Shown: positions 18,269 through 29,134, numbered from the stretch's first letter. The stretch: 64,000 bases of DNA from CAVYGM01 sp963768025 (GCA_963768025.1 CAVYGM010000002.1:124001-188000); one strand, 5' to 3'. Program-made: numbers and translations. The notes: a model not told the origin generated them from the letters alone.

Positions 18269-19603
18269 TTAAAGTACCAGTGAAAAAACCGTTCCACTTC
18301 CTACCTCCGACTGTGCGGTCAGTTGTCCGCCGTGCTGCTGCAGGATCTGCCGGGATAGACTCAGCCCGATACCGGAACCGGTTTTCTTGGTTGTATAAAA
18401 CGGAATAAAAATCTTTTCGAGAGCTTCCGGCTCAATACCGTAGCCATTGTCTCGAATAGCGATGGTCACCTTCTGATTATCGCTCGTGAAAGCACTGATA
18501 TTTACAAGCGGATGAGCCTGTCCGTGCAGCGCTTCCAGCGCATTCTTTACCAGATTGATCAATACCTGTTGTAGTTGATCCGCATCGGCACTCACGGTCA
18601 GGTCGAGTGGGGTTACCTCCATTTCCCAGAGTATACCAGCGGTCGTTAGATCAGTTTGCAGGAGTTGAAGTACCTCGGTGAGCAATTCATTAACCAGTAT
18701 TGTCCGCATGTTGGGTTTTGGTAGGGTAGTAAAGTCGCGGTAGGCATTCACAAACTTCATCATTCCCTGGCTGCGTTTTTCCAGCGTTTGCAGGGCTTCC
18801 TTCAAATCCTCTACGGCTTCATGGTTGTCGGTGCTTTTTTCAATATCCTCATTCACAATCAGCCGCATGGTACCTACCAGCGACACAATGGGTGTCATGG
18901 AGTTCATGATTTCATGGCGGAGTACCCGCGTGAGGTTCTGCCAGGCTTCCACTTCTTTCTGTTGCAGCTCGGTGCCGATGTTTTGCAACGCCACGATGCG
19001 CACCCAACTGCCCCGCATCTGTATGGCCGTGGCCTGAATGGCCAGCGGCTGGTCGTTGGGTGTTTGGTAGAGTTCCCTGGCACCGGTTTCCAGGTTGGAG
19101 AGCATTTCGTAGAGGCGGGGATGGGTTTCTTCCAGATCGCTCAGTTGCCGGAGGCGGTATATTTCCAGCATCCGTAGGGCCGCATTGTTTACCAGATTCA
19201 CCTTGCCATCGGCATCGAACGTGATGAGGCCCGTGCCGATGTGCTGCACGATGGTGTTGAGGTAATGCAGATTGGCTTCTTTTTCGGCCCGGGCCTGTCG
19301 GAAAGCCATCAGTACTTCGTTGAACTGCTGATTCAGTTCCACAAAAGTATCGCCCATAGCATTATCGGACCGGAACTTGATCGTAAAATCAGAGTAGCGC
19401 ACCGATTCCAGAAAGCGGACAAATTTTCGATTAAACGAGGTGACGTAGGTATACAGCCCATTGCCCATAAACAGGACCACCACGGTCATCATCATCACCA
19501 ACATGCCGTTGGACTGCTCCTTGGACAAAAGGTACCCTAGCCCCAGACCGGCCGCAATCAGCAGAAGTACCCGCCAGAGAATACCGATGGAAAAGTGACG
19601 CAT
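18269..19603 (-). CDS. NtrY-type membrane sensor histidine kinase
   Basis: The 444-aa sensor kinase is the partner of the sigma-54 regulator just upstream. Two TM helices (about 10-27 and 34-55) enclose a very short periplasmic loop. A HAMP-like linker, a PAS domain (about 115-215), a HisKA domain with the phosphorylated His230 in RVLRHEIMNSMTP, and an HATPase domain (NLVKNALEAL N-box, DNGYGI, GSGIGLSLSRQI) follow. Almost no sensor loop is exposed, so the signal may come from the membrane or through the PAS domain. The 191-base gap to the regulator gene contains short TTACTGGTTATTAG-type repeats. Confidence 0.9.
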   Translation of the reverse strand: MRHFSIGILWRVLLLIAAGLGLGYLLSKEQSNGMLVMMMTVVVLFMGNGLYTYVTSFNRKFVRFLESVRYSDFTIKFRSDNAMGDTFVELNQQFNEVLMAFRQARAEKEANLHYLNTIVQHIGTGLITFDADGKVNLVNNAALRMLEIYRLRQLSDLEETHPRLYEMLSNLETGARELYQTPNDQPLAIQATAIQMRGSWVRIVALQNIGTELQQKEVEAWQNLTRVLRHEIMNSMTPIVSLVGTMRLIVNEDIEKSTDNHEAVEDLKEALQTLEKRSQGMMKFVNAYRDFTTLPKPNMRTILVNELLTEVLQLLQTDLTTAGILWEMEVTPLDLTVSADADQLQQVLINLVKNALEALHGQAHPLVNISAFTSDNQKVTIAIRDNGYGIEPEALEKIFIPFYTTKKTGSGIGLSLSRQILQQHGGQLTAQSEVGSGTVFSLVL

Positions 19604-19619
19604 GTTGGCAATTTTGAAT

Positions 19620-19800
19620 AGATGAGTGAATGAGTGATTGGTTATTAGGAAACTGGTTACTGGTTATTAGCTGTCATTTTTGGAGTTATCTTATTGATTA
19701 TCAAGAATTATATTTATTATTATTGTTCAAAGACGGTCAAACCATTTCAGGCAATGACAAGATAACCAATAACTAATTTACCAATAACCGATAGCTACAA
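19620..19800. repeat. Degenerate GGTTATTAGCTG-type spacer repeats
   Basis: The kinase-regulator gap holds GGTTATTAGGAAACTGG, GGTTACTGGTTATTAGCTG and inverted versions (AACCAATAACTAA, ACCAATAACCGATAGCTA). Related words occur at 22843-22979. They could form hairpins between adjacent copies. They look like non-coding filler repeats, with no known function. Confidence 0.5.
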
Positions 19801-21138
19801 TCCGTACTTTTCCAGCCTCCGGTACAGGGCGGCGCGGCTTAGGCCTAGTTCGCGAGCGGCGTCGGTGATGTTGCCGTTGAAGCGTTTCAGGGCTTTTACG
19901 ATCATGCTTTTTTCCATGTCTTCCAGATCAAAAGCCGTAGCCGAAGCGGTGGGTTCGGGACCGGTGTTTTTCAAGAACAGGTCTTCGGGTTGAAGCACCT
20001 TATCCTGGGATAGAATCACGGCCCGTTCGATAGCGTGCTGCAATTCACGAATGTTACCCGGCCAGTTGTACTGCTGCATCTTTTTGATGAGAGCCGCGCT
20101 GATAGAGGTAACCGGACGGTTGTATTTCTTTCGATTTTGTTTGAGATAGTATTCTGCCAGCGGCGCTATGTCGTCGGGGCGCTCGCGTAGGGGGGGCAGT
20201 TCCAGCTCAATGGTATTGATCCGGTAGAGCAAGTCCTGCCGGAAATCGCGGTTGGCTACCATCTTGTCAATGTCGCGGTTAGTGGCGCAGATCAACCGCA
20301 CGTCGATGGCAATGGGCCGGTTGGACCCTACTCTGGTTACCTGCCTTTCCTGAATCACCGTCAGAAGTTTGGCCTGCAGGGCGATGGGCAGGTTGCCGAT
20401 TTCGTCCAGGAAGATAGTGCCGCCTTTGGCCTCCTCGAAACGTCCGGCGCGGTCTTCGCGGGCATCCGTAAAAGCCCCCTTGACGTGCCCGAAAAGTTCG
20501 CTTTCAAACAGTGTTTCGCTCAACGCGCCTAAGTCCACGCACACGAACGGCTTCTGACTTCGCAGTGATACCTGATGAATGTGACGGGCCAATTGCGTTT
20601 TGCCCGTGCCGTTTTCGCCCAGAATCAGAATATTGGCATCGGTGGGAGCCACGCGGTCGGCGGTATCGAGGAGCGCCTGCATAGAAACCCCCGCCGCAAT
20701 GATTGAACTGTCGGTTTGCCGGGGGCGGGTTGCCTCCTCGATTTCGGTCTTTTTGCCTTCCAGGGCTTTTTCCAGCGTTAGCAAAAGCTTGTCGTTTTCC
20801 CAGGGTTTTAGCACAAAATCGGTGGCTCCGGCTTTCATGGCCCGCACGGCCATCTCTACATCACCATAGGCAGTGACCATGATAACCGTCATGCGGGGGG
20901 ACAGGTCCAGAATACGGTCGAGCCATTGGAATCCTTCGCGTCCACTGCTGACGTCGCGCGTAAAATTCATGTCGAGCAGGACGATGTCGTACTCACCATT
21001 ATTAATCAGGAAAGGTATTTTTTCGGGATTTTTCTCAATATCCACATGCTTCAAATGACGTTTGAGCAGTAGCTTGGCGGCGCTTAGTACATCTACGTCG
21101 TCGTCAACGATGAGGAGTCGGGCTTGGGAAAGTTGCAT
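19795..21138 (-). CDS. Sigma-54-dependent NtrC-family response regulator
   Basis: The 447-aa regulator has three domains. The receiver domain (1-120) has acidic residues DDD at 12-14, phosphoacceptor Asp56 and Lys111. The AAA+ domain has Walker A GENGTGKT (174-181), the sigma-54-contacting GAFTDA loop (221-226) and Walker B GGTIFLDEIGN. The C-terminal Fis-type helix-turn-helix ends DAARELGLSRAALYRRLEKYGL. An intact GAFTDA loop means it can activate RpoN promoters. I infer that it binds the 16-bp dyads upstream of the adaptor gene and five permease units. It is divergent from the adaptor gene; the shared 373-base gap holds the first dyad. Confidence 0.93.
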   Translation of the reverse strand: MQLSQARLLIVDDDVDVLSAAKLLLKRHLKHVDIEKNPEKIPFLINNGEYDIVLLDMNFTRDVSSGREGFQWLDRILDLSPRMTVIMVTAYGDVEMAVRAMKAGATDFVLKPWENDKLLLTLEKALEGKKTEIEEATRPRQTDSSIIAAGVSMQALLDTADRVAPTDANILILGENGTGKTQLARHIHQVSLRSQKPFVCVDLGALSETLFESELFGHVKGAFTDAREDRAGRFEEAKGGTIFLDEIGNLPIALQAKLLTVIQERQVTRVGSNRPIAIDVRLICATNRDIDKMVANRDFRQDLLYRINTIELELPPLRERPDDIAPLAEYYLKQNRKKYNRPVTSISAALIKKMQQYNWPGNIRELQHAIERAVILSQDKVLQPEDLFLKNTGPEPTASATAFDLEDMEKSMIVKALKRFNGNITDAARELGLSRAALYRRLEKYGL

Positions 21139-21370
21139 TTTGGGTTTTTAGGTAAGAAGTTATTAGGGTGTTAGCTGTTAAGCTAATAAGAACCGGATTT
21201 CAGACAATATCAATGTAGCAAATTTCAATCGGCTAGTAACCAATATTTGCGAACAGCTATTGACCTAAACTCAATAAATATGCCGTCTAAGGTGCCGGAT
21301 GCTAAGGTATTAATTAAGAAACAGTTAATAAAGTGAGCAGCAAAAATCAATGTCCATTGCCGAACAAAAG

Positions 21371-21467
21371 TGTCCGATAATGAACAATTGAAATAGGAAT
21401 AGCAGGGGTATGTTTATTGAAAATCAGTACTTTATACATTAATGTATCATCTGGCATAAGGATTGGA
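21371..21467 (+). promoter_or_regulatory. Dyad plus sigma-54-like promoter for the adaptor-ATPase-P1 unit
   Basis: The dyad TGTCCGATAATGAACA lies at 21371-21386. TGGCATAAGGATTGGA at 21452-21467 matches the -24/-12 pattern TGGCAC-N5-TTGCW except for T for C at position 6 and G for C in the -12 box. It is the best such match in the window. The dyad centre is about 73 bp upstream of the -24 box. The adaptor ATG follows at 21512. The rest of the 21139-21511 gap shows nothing else. Confidence 0.6.
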
Positions 21468-21511
21468 TAGGTAGGATCAGATACAAGAAACTGAATAGTT
21501 GAAAAATTGAT

Positions 21512-22839
21512 ATGGCTACTGATTTAAAATCATCTCCGTTAGGAACACCACTTACCCGACCCGACTCCTCGCTTGGACAAGCGGGTATGGACCGCACCAA
21601 GAAAAAGAAATTCTGGAATCCCCGCCGCATTGGCTTCTCACTTGCGGGCATCGCGCTGATTAGTTTTATCCTATACCAGTTGATCTGGGCGGATAAACGA
21701 TCTAAGCTAAATGTGGAGCAGGATAAGGTAACCATTTCGACAGTGAGTCAGGGCGAATTCGATGAATTCATTGTGGTCACGGGCGTAGTGCAACCTCTGA
21801 AAACCATCCAACTGGATGCCATCGTGGGCGGCTACGTGACGCAAAAAATGGTGGAAGGCGGTAATATGGTGAAAGCGGGCGAAGTATTGCTAAAACTGGA
21901 AAACCAGAGCTTAAAACTGAACTTTCTGCAATCGGAAACCGAGGCCAGTCGCCTGGTGAACGACCTGCAAAATACCCGTCAACGCCTGCGGGTGGAGCGC
22001 TTCAACCTGCAAAAGACGCTAAGCGAACTGGATTTTCAGATCGCCCAGGCCAAGGATGTCTACGAGCGCAACGACTCAGCTTTTCCGCGATAAGGTAATG
22101 CCCGAGTCGGACTACCTCAAAACCAAGCGTGACTACGAACGCCTGGCGCAGCAGCGCGACATCGAGATAGAGTCGCAGAAGTACCAGGAAGAAAACGCCA
22201 AGATGCAGATCACGCAGCTGGAAGGTACCCTGGCCAAACGCAGAAGAACGTGGCCCTGTGGCGGCAAACCCTGGATAACCTGGTCGTGAAAGCGCCGGTA
22301 GCGGGACTGCTGTCGTCCATCAACGTGGAGGTAGGTCCAATATCAATCAGGGGCAGAACATCGGGCAGATTGACGACCTCAACGGCTTCAAAATGCGGGT
22401 GGGGGTGGACGAACACTACATTTCCCGGATCTTTCGTGGGCCTGGACGGGTCAGCATGGAATTCAATGGCAAATCCTACCCGCTGGAAATCGTAAAAATC
22501 TACCCCGAGGTGCGCAGCGGCCGCTTTGAAGTGGATATGCGCTTCACCAAAGGGGCCCCCGACGGCATCAAGCGCGGGGCAGTCGGCACCGATTCGCCTG
22601 CAACTCGGCACAACCCACCAAAGCCACCCTGCTGCCGGTGGGCGGTTTTTTCTCCGATACGGGCGGCAACTGGGTGTATGTGGTGGACGAACAGCGGCAA
22701 CCGAGCCACGAAGCGGAACATCACCCTGGGTCGCAAAAATCCCGAGTTCTATGAGGTGCTCGAAGGCCTGCAGACGGGCGAAAAAGTCATTACCAGTTCG
22801 TACGAGAATTTTGGGGATAATGAAGTGTTGGAATTTTGA
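21512..22839 (+). pseudogene. HlyD/MacA-type membrane-fusion adaptor, six single-base frameshifts
   Basis: This is a periplasmic adaptor protein of a tripartite or ABC export system, about 441 aa when restored. A cytoplasmic N-terminal tail is followed by one TM helix (about residues 50-68). A biotinyl-lipoyl-like half (TVSQGEFDEFIVVTGVV...GGNMVKAGEVLLKLE), a coiled-coil hairpin (about 140-260) and a C-terminal beta domain follow. The frame shifts at about 22074 (+1), 22241 (-1), 22338 (-1), 22579 (+1), 22617 (+1) and 22693 (+1). In each case good protein sequence resumes at once (for example KNVALWRQTLDNLVVKAPVAG at 22244). That pattern suggests sequencing error or very recent inactivation. 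ABC ATPase follows at 22987. Confidence 0.8.
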
Positions 22840-22842
22840 GAA

Positions 22843-22979
22843 TAGGTATTGGTTACTGGTTATTTGAGATGTTTCGAAATAAATTCATTGAATTTTATCT
22901 GATAGCCAGGCATATACATTCCAGTAAACCAATAACCAGTCATCATAACCAGTAACCAATCAGCTAACAACCTAATACC
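22843..22979. repeat. Spacer repeats of GGTTACTGGTTATT / AACCAATAACCAGT type
   Basis: The 147-base adaptor-ATPase gap is largely made of GGTTACTGGTTATTT near its left end and inverted AATAACCAGTCATC, AACCAGTAACCAATC copies near its right end. Together they can fold into an imperfect long hairpin. The words match those at 19.62-19.80 kb. Confidence 0.5.
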
Positions 22980-22986
22980 TATACAA

Positions 22987-23664
22987 ATGCTCAAAATCAG
23001 CAACCTCCAAAAAATCTTCTCTACCGAAGAAGTAGAAACCACCGCCCTGAATGGCATTGATCTGGAAATCCTGGATGGCGAATTTGTGGCCATCATGGGG
23101 CCGTCGGGTTGTGGCAAATCGACACTGCTCAATATCCTCGGGCTGCTGGATAACCCCAGCGAAGGATCTTACCAATTCTACCAAACGGAGGTGGCCAATA
23201 TGTCGGAGCGGCAGCGGGCTCAGATCCGCAAAGGTAACATCGGCTTCGTGTTCCAGAGCTTCAACCTGATTGACGAGCTGACCGTATACGAAAACGTGGA
23301 GCTGCCGCTGCTGTACCTCAAAACCCCCAACGACGAGCGCAAGCAGCGCGTGGAGGCCGCCCTCGAACGCATGAGCATGATGCACCGCCGCAACCACTTC
23401 CCGCAGCAGCTCTCCGGCGGACAGCAGCAGCGCACGGCCATCGCCCGGGCCGTGGTGGCTACGCCCAAGATTATCCTGGCGGATGAGCCTACGGGTAACC
23501 TCGACTCAAAGAACGGTGACGAAGTAATGAACCTGCTCAACCAACTCAACGAGGCCGGTACCACCATCATCATGGTGACGCACTCGCCCTACGACGCCGG
23601 CTTTGCCCATCGGACCGTGAATTTGTTTGACGGGAAAGTGGTGACGGAGAAGGTACATATATAG
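22987..23664 (+). CDS. MacB/LolD-type ABC transporter ATP-binding protein
   Basis: The 225-aa nucleotide-binding subunit has Walker A GPSGCGKST (38-46), a Q-loop at VFQSFNL, the ABC signature LSGGQQQR (142-149), Walker B ILADEP (163-168) with Glu, the D-loop GNLDS and the switch His in VTHSP. It belongs to the MacB/LolD/FtsE class, which energises mechanotransmission permeases. It is the only ABC ATPase in the window, yet thirteen MacB/FtsX permease genes follow. It probably serves several of them. It sits between the adaptor gene and P1 (190 bases to P1), all in one direction. Confidence 0.94.
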   Translation: MLKISNLQKIFSTEEVETTALNGIDLEILDGEFVAIMGPSGCGKSTLLNILGLLDNPSEGSYQFYQTEVANMSERQRAQIRKGNIGFVFQSFNLIDELTVYENVELPLLYLKTPNDERKQRVEAALERMSMMHRRNHFPQQLSGGQQQRTAIARAVVATPKIILADEPTGNLDSKNGDEVMNLLNQLNEAGTTIIMVTHSPYDAGFAHRTVNLFDGKVVTEKVHI

Positions 23665-23854
23665 GCTTTTGACGCAGTTTTCTAGGGTTAAAAGGTCAAA
23701 CGGGTAACCGGTACGTCAGAGCGGGTCAAACAGCGTTCTTTAATTTCGTTGCTTGTCTTTTGCTCTTTTGCCTTCCGCTATTTGCGCTTCTTTTTCCCAA
23801 ATTGATTTGTCTTGGCTATTGTAAAAAAATATAAACCTCTCATCATGTTTTTTT

Positions 23855-26229
23855 ATGTGGGCCAACTACCTCAAAATCGCCTGGCGGAATCTTGTCAAAA
23901 ACAAGACCTATTCCTTCATCAACATTGTGGGCCTGGCCATGGGGATGGCTGTTTCGATACTGATCCTCATGTTTGTGATGCATGAGTTTAGCTATGACAG
24001 ATTCCACCAGAACCACGCCCGGATTTACCGGATTCTCGCCACGTTCAAAATGGGAGATCAGAACATGCAGTTCAACTCCTTCTCGGCCAAACTGGGTCCT
24101 GCCCTGGAAGAATACAATCCGCAGGTCAAAGGCTTCGTTCGGGTGAAAACTGCCGTGGATAAGGTCGTGATGAGAAATCCTACCCGAGCGGAGGAATCCT
24201 TTTACGAGCAGAACTTTCTATTTACCGACCCTTCCTTTTTTACGGTATTTTCATTTGACATCAAAGAAGGGAGCGCATCCACGCTGGATCGACCATTCAC
24301 GATGGTCATCTCGGAACGCACCGCCCAAAAATACTTTGGGGACGAAAATCCGGTGGGTAAAAGCCTGACGTACGAAGGGAAGCACCCAATGCAGATTATC
24401 GGGGTAGCCGAAGATCCGCCGTCCAATTCATCGTTCGATTTTGACTTCGTGGCCTCAGCATCTACCTACCCCCAACTCAACGAAAGCAACAAAAAGGATT
24501 GGGAAGAGGCGGGTATCTTCAATACCTACCTGCTGTTGGATTCGGAGAAGTCGGTGGCAGTGGTGGAAAAGAACATCAAGCGCGAAGGCGAAAAGACGGG
24601 AGCCTTCGACAGCGACGTCCGATTACCATCTGGAAGGCCTCACGACGATTCATTTGGGTAACAATTTCAATGACTCCGGCAACGCAAAACTCATTTACAT
24701 TTTTACGGGCGTAGCGGTACTCATTCTGTTCTTAGCTCTGTTCAACTACATGAGCCTGACCACGGCCCGGGCCACGCTGCGCGCCAAAGAAGTGGGCGTG
24801 CGCAAGGTAATCGGGGCCCATCGCGGTGGGCTGGTTCGGCAGTTCTACGTCGAATCCGTGCTGCTGTGTACCCTGGCCTTCGCGCTGGCGTTCCTGTTGG
24901 TGCAGCTTTTACGGCAGCCCTTTTACGACCTACTCGATTTGCGCATTGACTCCTCCTTCCTTTTCTCCTCGTCCTTTTTGGGGTACGTCATCGGATTACT
25001 CGTGCTAAGTGCCTTGATCGCCGGGAGCTACCCCGCGCTGGTACTGTCCGGCTTTGCGCCGCTGCAAGTACTCCGAGGCCGATTCGCAGGCGGGCAAAGC
25101 AGTGCCGGACTGAGGCGTTTTTTTATGATTTTGCAATTTACCGTCTCCATCGTCCTGATCGTGTGCAGCCTGGTGGTCAGGAATCAGTTGACCTACATGC
25201 AAAACAAAAATCTGGGATTATACAAAGACCAGATTCTGAGTATTCCCCTGACGGCCACCGTGGCGGACAGTTATTTCCCCTTGCGCAACGAGATCCGGGA
25301 TCAGGTAGGCGTGCAGGACGTGACGGTGACCAACGCTGGCTTTTTCAAAGGGTATAATATGTTCTTTCTGAAAAATTTTACCAACCAACAGGACGTAGCG
25401 CTGGTCAACGCTATCGTAGACACTAACTTTATCAAAACGCTGGGACTGACCTGGAAAACGCCACCTACCCCCGAGCTATGGAAAAATCGGAATCATGTGA
25501 TTCTGAACGAAACGGCAATTAAAGAACTGGGGATGAAAGGCGATCCTGTTGGCCAGAAAATAGATGATAGGGATGAAGTGGCGGGTATCCTCAAAGATTT
25601 TCATTTTACTTCGGTGCAGAACGAGATCAAGGCGATGGGATTATTTGTGGTGAATGACACCACCAATATCTTAAAATTCCCCGGCGCCAGGGGTACCCTG
25701 TACGCCCGACTCGACGCAAAGGCTAATATTCAGGAAAAAGTAGCAGCTATTGGCCGGATCTTTAAAAAGTACGACCAGGAGAAACCCTTCGAGTACTATT
25801 TTCTGGACGACGCCTTCAACGAGACATTCAAGACCGAAATCAGGATGTCGACCATGTTCACGATCTTTACTTCGTTCGCCGTATTCATTGCCTGCATGGG
25901 GTTGTTTGGCCTGGCCGCTTTCACCGCCGAAACCCGCACCAAGGAAATCGGCGTCCGTAAGGTTCTCGGTGCCAGCGTCGCCAGCATCGTAGCACTGCTT
26001 TCCAAAGATTTCCTGAAACTGGTGCTGATTGCCATCGTCATCGCTTCGCCCATCGCCTGGTACGCTATGAACGCAGTGGCTGGCGGATTTTGCCTACAAA
26101 GTGGACATCAGTTGGTGGGTCTTTGCTTTGGCTGGCGGGTTGGCCGTGGGTATTGCGCTGCTGACGGTGAGTTTTCAGAGTGTGAAGGCGGCCTTGATGA
26201 ATCCGGTGAAGAGCCTTGAGAGCGAATAG
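23855..26229 (+). pseudogene. P1: double-module MacB/FtsX permease, two frameshifts
   Basis: This is the first permease after the ATPase, 790 aa when restored. The start at 23855 gives MWANYLKIAWRNL, the usual N-terminus before TM1. Layout: TM1 (about 20-42), a MacB-type periplasmic domain, three TM with KEVGVRKVIGAH, a second TM-periplasmic module, and a final three TM with KEIGVRKVLGAS. The frame shifts +1 at about 24617 (DSDV|DYHLEGL) and +1 at about 26074, where AACGCAGTGG stands for the AACGCGTGG seen in P2. Read in the last frame it ends ALMNPVKSLESE at 26229. It abuts the convergent Uma2 stop with no gap. The first shift cuts before the FtsX domains, so if real it inactivates the gene. 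Confidence 0.85.
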
Positions 26230-26709
26230 TCACGGACGGCGCTTCTTGAAAATATGGTCAAGGGGTATTTCCAGATTGGTGACGGGATCTTTGACGACGC
26301 CTTCCGAAAAGGTCAGTTTCTCGCCATTGGGAGTGCGAATCGTGATGGTCTGTAACAATGGAACCACAATCCAAACCGACTGGACGCCCGCTGGGAAGTA
26401 CACGTCGTTGGTTTTGTTGGTAATGTCGGACATGGCTTGCTTAGGCGAGAGTACTTCGATGGCCGTAATGGGAGGCTGGGTGATGAAAATGATGTCGGTG
26501 TCCCAGTCTTCGGGTAAGTTGGGATAAATAGAAACATCGGGTTTTACTGGTTTGCCGTCAAGTTTCATTTCTAATTCGGGGAAGATATCGTAGGTGTCGT
26601 CGTAGCGTTCTAGATAAGAGCTGATCCGCTGAATGGTACGCGAGTGGTTAACAGACATGATGTCTTCGGTTTGGTACTCTTCAATGAAGTCGTGAAAAAC
26701 GGTTTCCAT
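26230..26709 (-). CDS. Uma2-family putative restriction endonuclease (DUF820)
   Basis: This is a PD-(D/E)XK-fold protein of the Uma2 family. The start is taken at 26709 (METVFHDFIEEY), giving 159 aa; an upstream ATG would add 14 unlikely residues that overlap the P2 leader. Active-site candidates are the Asp in KPDVSIYP and Glu-x-Leu-Ser-Pro-Lys in AIEVLSPKQ. VQSVWIVVP is the usual beta-strand that follows. Uma2 genes are numerous in Cytophagales, Cyanobacteria and Deinococcus, and their role is unsettled. It is inserted antisense between P1 and P2, its stop touching P1 and its start 40 bases from P2. Confidence 0.85.
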   Translation of the reverse strand: METVFHDFIEEYQTEDIMSVNHSRTIQRISSYLERYDDTYDIFPELEMKLDGKPVKPDVSIYPNLPEDWDTDIIFITQPPITAIEVLSPKQAMSDITNKTNDVYFPAGVQSVWIVVPLLQTITIRTPNGEKLTFSEGVVKDPVTNLEIPLDHIFKKRRP

Positions 26710-26749
26710 AATGGTTTTCCTTTTTTCAAATATAACAAAAATAACAACC

Positions 26750-29134
26750 ATGCTCCCTAACTACCTCAAAATAGCCCTGCGCAACCTCGTACGCAACAAA
26801 GTGTACAGCAGCATTAGCATCTTCGGCCTGGCGGTGGGTTTGGCGGCTTGTCTGGCCATTGGGCTGTATGTGCAGGACGAGTATAGCTACGACCGCTTCC
26901 ATAGCAAGGCCGCCGATATTTACCGACTTACCGAAATTCAGCAGCAGGCCGATGGTACCCATCCCATGGCGGTCACGCCCGGCCCGCTGGCCCCGAGCCT
27001 GGCGGCGGAGTATCCCGAAATCGTCCACAGCGTGCGGGTGGGGAGGTGGAGCTACCTGCTGCAAGCCGGACAGACGAGCGTAGAGACAGAAAGAATGCTG
27101 ATCGTCGATAACGATTTTTTCAAGATGTTCGATTTTAAGCTGCTGATGGGCAATCCGGAGAAAGCACTGACCGGCCCGGACGAAATCGTTATCAACGAAA
27201 AGTTAGCTGCGCAACTGTTCGGTTCCGGCTGGCGGAAGAAATCTGTTTTGGGGAATGTGCTTACATCAAATGCCCAACCGCCGCTGACCGTCGTGGGCGT
27301 GGTAGCCGATCCGCCTACCAACTCGCATATACAGTTCGACGCGTTGCTACCTTTCAAATACGTCGAAAAGTACGACGAATGGGGCAACAAATGGAACAGC
27401 AATAACTACCACACCTACCTCGAACTCCAACCGGGCACTGACGCGGCGGCTTTCGAGCAGAAAATCATGCGCTACATTGCTAAGTATGATACCGAGAATA
27501 AGGCTACGCTGCACTTGCAGCCCTTGCGGGATATTTTCCTGTATTCCAAATTCGACTTCAACACCGATTGGGGCAAGCGCAGCGATATTTTCTACGTCAG
27601 GATTTTTCTGGCCGTGGGATTCATCGTGCTGCTGATCGCCATCATCAACTTCATCAACCTGGCCACGGCGCGGGCCTCGCAGCGGGCGCGGGAGGTAGGT
27701 GTCCGCAAAAGCGTGGGCGCCTTGCGCGGAAGCCTGGTTTGGCAGTTTTTGAGTGAGTCGTTCCTGCTGACGACGTTGGCCCTTGTAGGGGCGATGTTTA
27801 TTTTCCAATCGACGCTCCCTTTGTTCAATGCGCTGGTGGACAAGCAAGTGAGCCTACCGATGGGTCAACCTGCTTTTTGGGGATATTTCGCGGGCTTTGC
27901 CGTTTTGGTCAGCCTTCTAGCGGGTACGTACCCGGCTTTTTTTCTGTCGTCCTTCCGACCAGCCAAAGTACTGAAAGGTATCGTCGACGTAAAATCGGGA
28001 GTAGGTTTCCGGCAGACGCTCGTGGTGGGTCAGTTCGTACTTTCGATTGCGCTTTGCATCGGAACGATCGTCATCTATCGTCAGCTGGATTTGATGCAAA
28101 ACAAAAAGCTGGGATTTGACAAATCGCAATTGTTGTACATAAAGTTAAAAGGCGATTCGCGCGCCAAAGCCGCGCTTTTCAAGGAGGAAATCAATCAATT
28201 GGCGGGGGTAGCTTCGGTCAGCAGCACGACCTCGACGCTCGTTGAGGTGGGGAACGAGTCCAATATTAAATGGGAGGGACAAGAAAAAAACGACGAGTTT
28301 CTGATCACCCAAATCAACGTGGACGCTGATTTCCTGAAAACCACCGGTCTTTCGCTGGCTAAGGGACGCAATTTCTCTTCTTCCATTCCAGCCGATACTT
28401 TGGATAAGTTCGGTAAGTACCTCATCAACGAATCAGCCGCCCAACGCATGGGCTGGACCGACGAAACTGCCCTCGGCAAGCGGGTGAATTTTTGGGGACT
28501 CGACGGTGAGGTGATCGGCGTAATCAAGGATTTCCACTTCAAGCCGCTGAGGTCGGCGATCGCCCCCATGATATTTCGCTTTCGGCCCAAGGAATTCTAT
28601 TTCAATCTGCTGGTAAAAACCAGCGGGGGCAACCTCCCGCAAACGCTGGCCGAAATCAAAAAAATCCACAAAGCCAACGAACCTAATTACCCGCTGAGCT
28701 ACGGTTTTGTGGATCAGGATCTGGCTGCACAGTACCGCGCCGAGCAAAAAACAAGTCAGATTGTACTGTATTTTTCCATCATTGCCATTCTCATTTCCTG
28801 CCTCGGCCTCTTCGGACTCGCCACCTTCACCGCCGAAACCCGCACCAAGGAAATCGGCGTCCGCAAAGTACTTGGCGCGAGCGTAGCCAGCATCGTGGCT
28901 TTGCTTTCCAAAGACTTTCTGAAACTAGTACTCATTGCCATCGTCATTGCGTCACCCATCGCTTGGTACGCCATGAACGCGTGGCTGGCGGATTTTGCCT
29001 ACAAGGTAGACATCAGTTGGTGGGTATTTGCTTTGGCGGGTGGACTGGCCGTGGGCATCGCGTTGCTGACGGTATCATTTCAGTCAGTCAAAGCGGCGCT
29101 GATGAATCCGGTGAAGAGTTTGAGGTCGGAATAG
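26750..29134 (+). CDS. P2: double-module MacB/FtsX permease
   Basis: The intact permease is 794 aa from MLPNYLKIALRNL at 26750; the in-frame ATG at 26711 overlaps the Uma2 start and lacks family support. The two halves are marked by REVGVRKSVGALRGSL in the first TM bundle and KEIGVRKVLGAS in the second. Each half has its own periplasmic domain; VIKDFHFKPLR marks the second. The C-terminal 70 residues are nearly identical to those of P1 and P3, also in DNA. No dyad or sigma-54-like element lies in the 40 bases before it. It may depend on a weak promoter inside Uma2 or on read-through from P1. Confidence 0.9.
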   Translation: MLPNYLKIALRNLVRNKVYSSISIFGLAVGLAACLAIGLYVQDEYSYDRFHSKAADIYRLTEIQQQADGTHPMAVTPGPLAPSLAAEYPEIVHSVRVGRWSYLLQAGQTSVETERMLIVDNDFFKMFDFKLLMGNPEKALTGPDEIVINEKLAAQLFGSGWRKKSVLGNVLTSNAQPPLTVVGVVADPPTNSHIQFDALLPFKYVEKYDEWGNKWNSNNYHTYLELQPGTDAAAFEQKIMRYIAKYDTENKATLHLQPLRDIFLYSKFDFNTDWGKRSDIFYVRIFLAVGFIVLLIAIINFINLATARASQRAREVGVRKSVGALRGSLVWQFLSESFLLTTLALVGAMFIFQSTLPLFNALVDKQVSLPMGQPAFWGYFAGFAVLVSLLAGTYPAFFLSSFRPAKVLKGIVDVKSGVGFRQTLVVGQFVLSIALCIGTIVIYRQLDLMQNKKLGFDKSQLLYIKLKGDSRAKAALFKEEINQLAGVASVSSTTSTLVEVGNESNIKWEGQEKNDEFLITQINVDADFLKTTGLSLAKGRNFSSSIPADTLDKFGKYLINESAAQRMGWTDETALGKRVNFWGLDGEVIGVIKDFHFKPLRSAIAPMIFRFRPKEFYFNLLVKTSGGNLPQTLAEIKKIHKANEPNYPLSYGFVDQDLAAQYRAEQKTSQIVLYFSIIAILISCLGLFGLATFTAETRTKEIGVRKVLGASVASIVALLSKDFLKLVLIAIVIASPIAWYAMNAWLADFAYKVDISWWVFALAGGLAVGIALLTVSFQSVKAALMNPVKSLRSE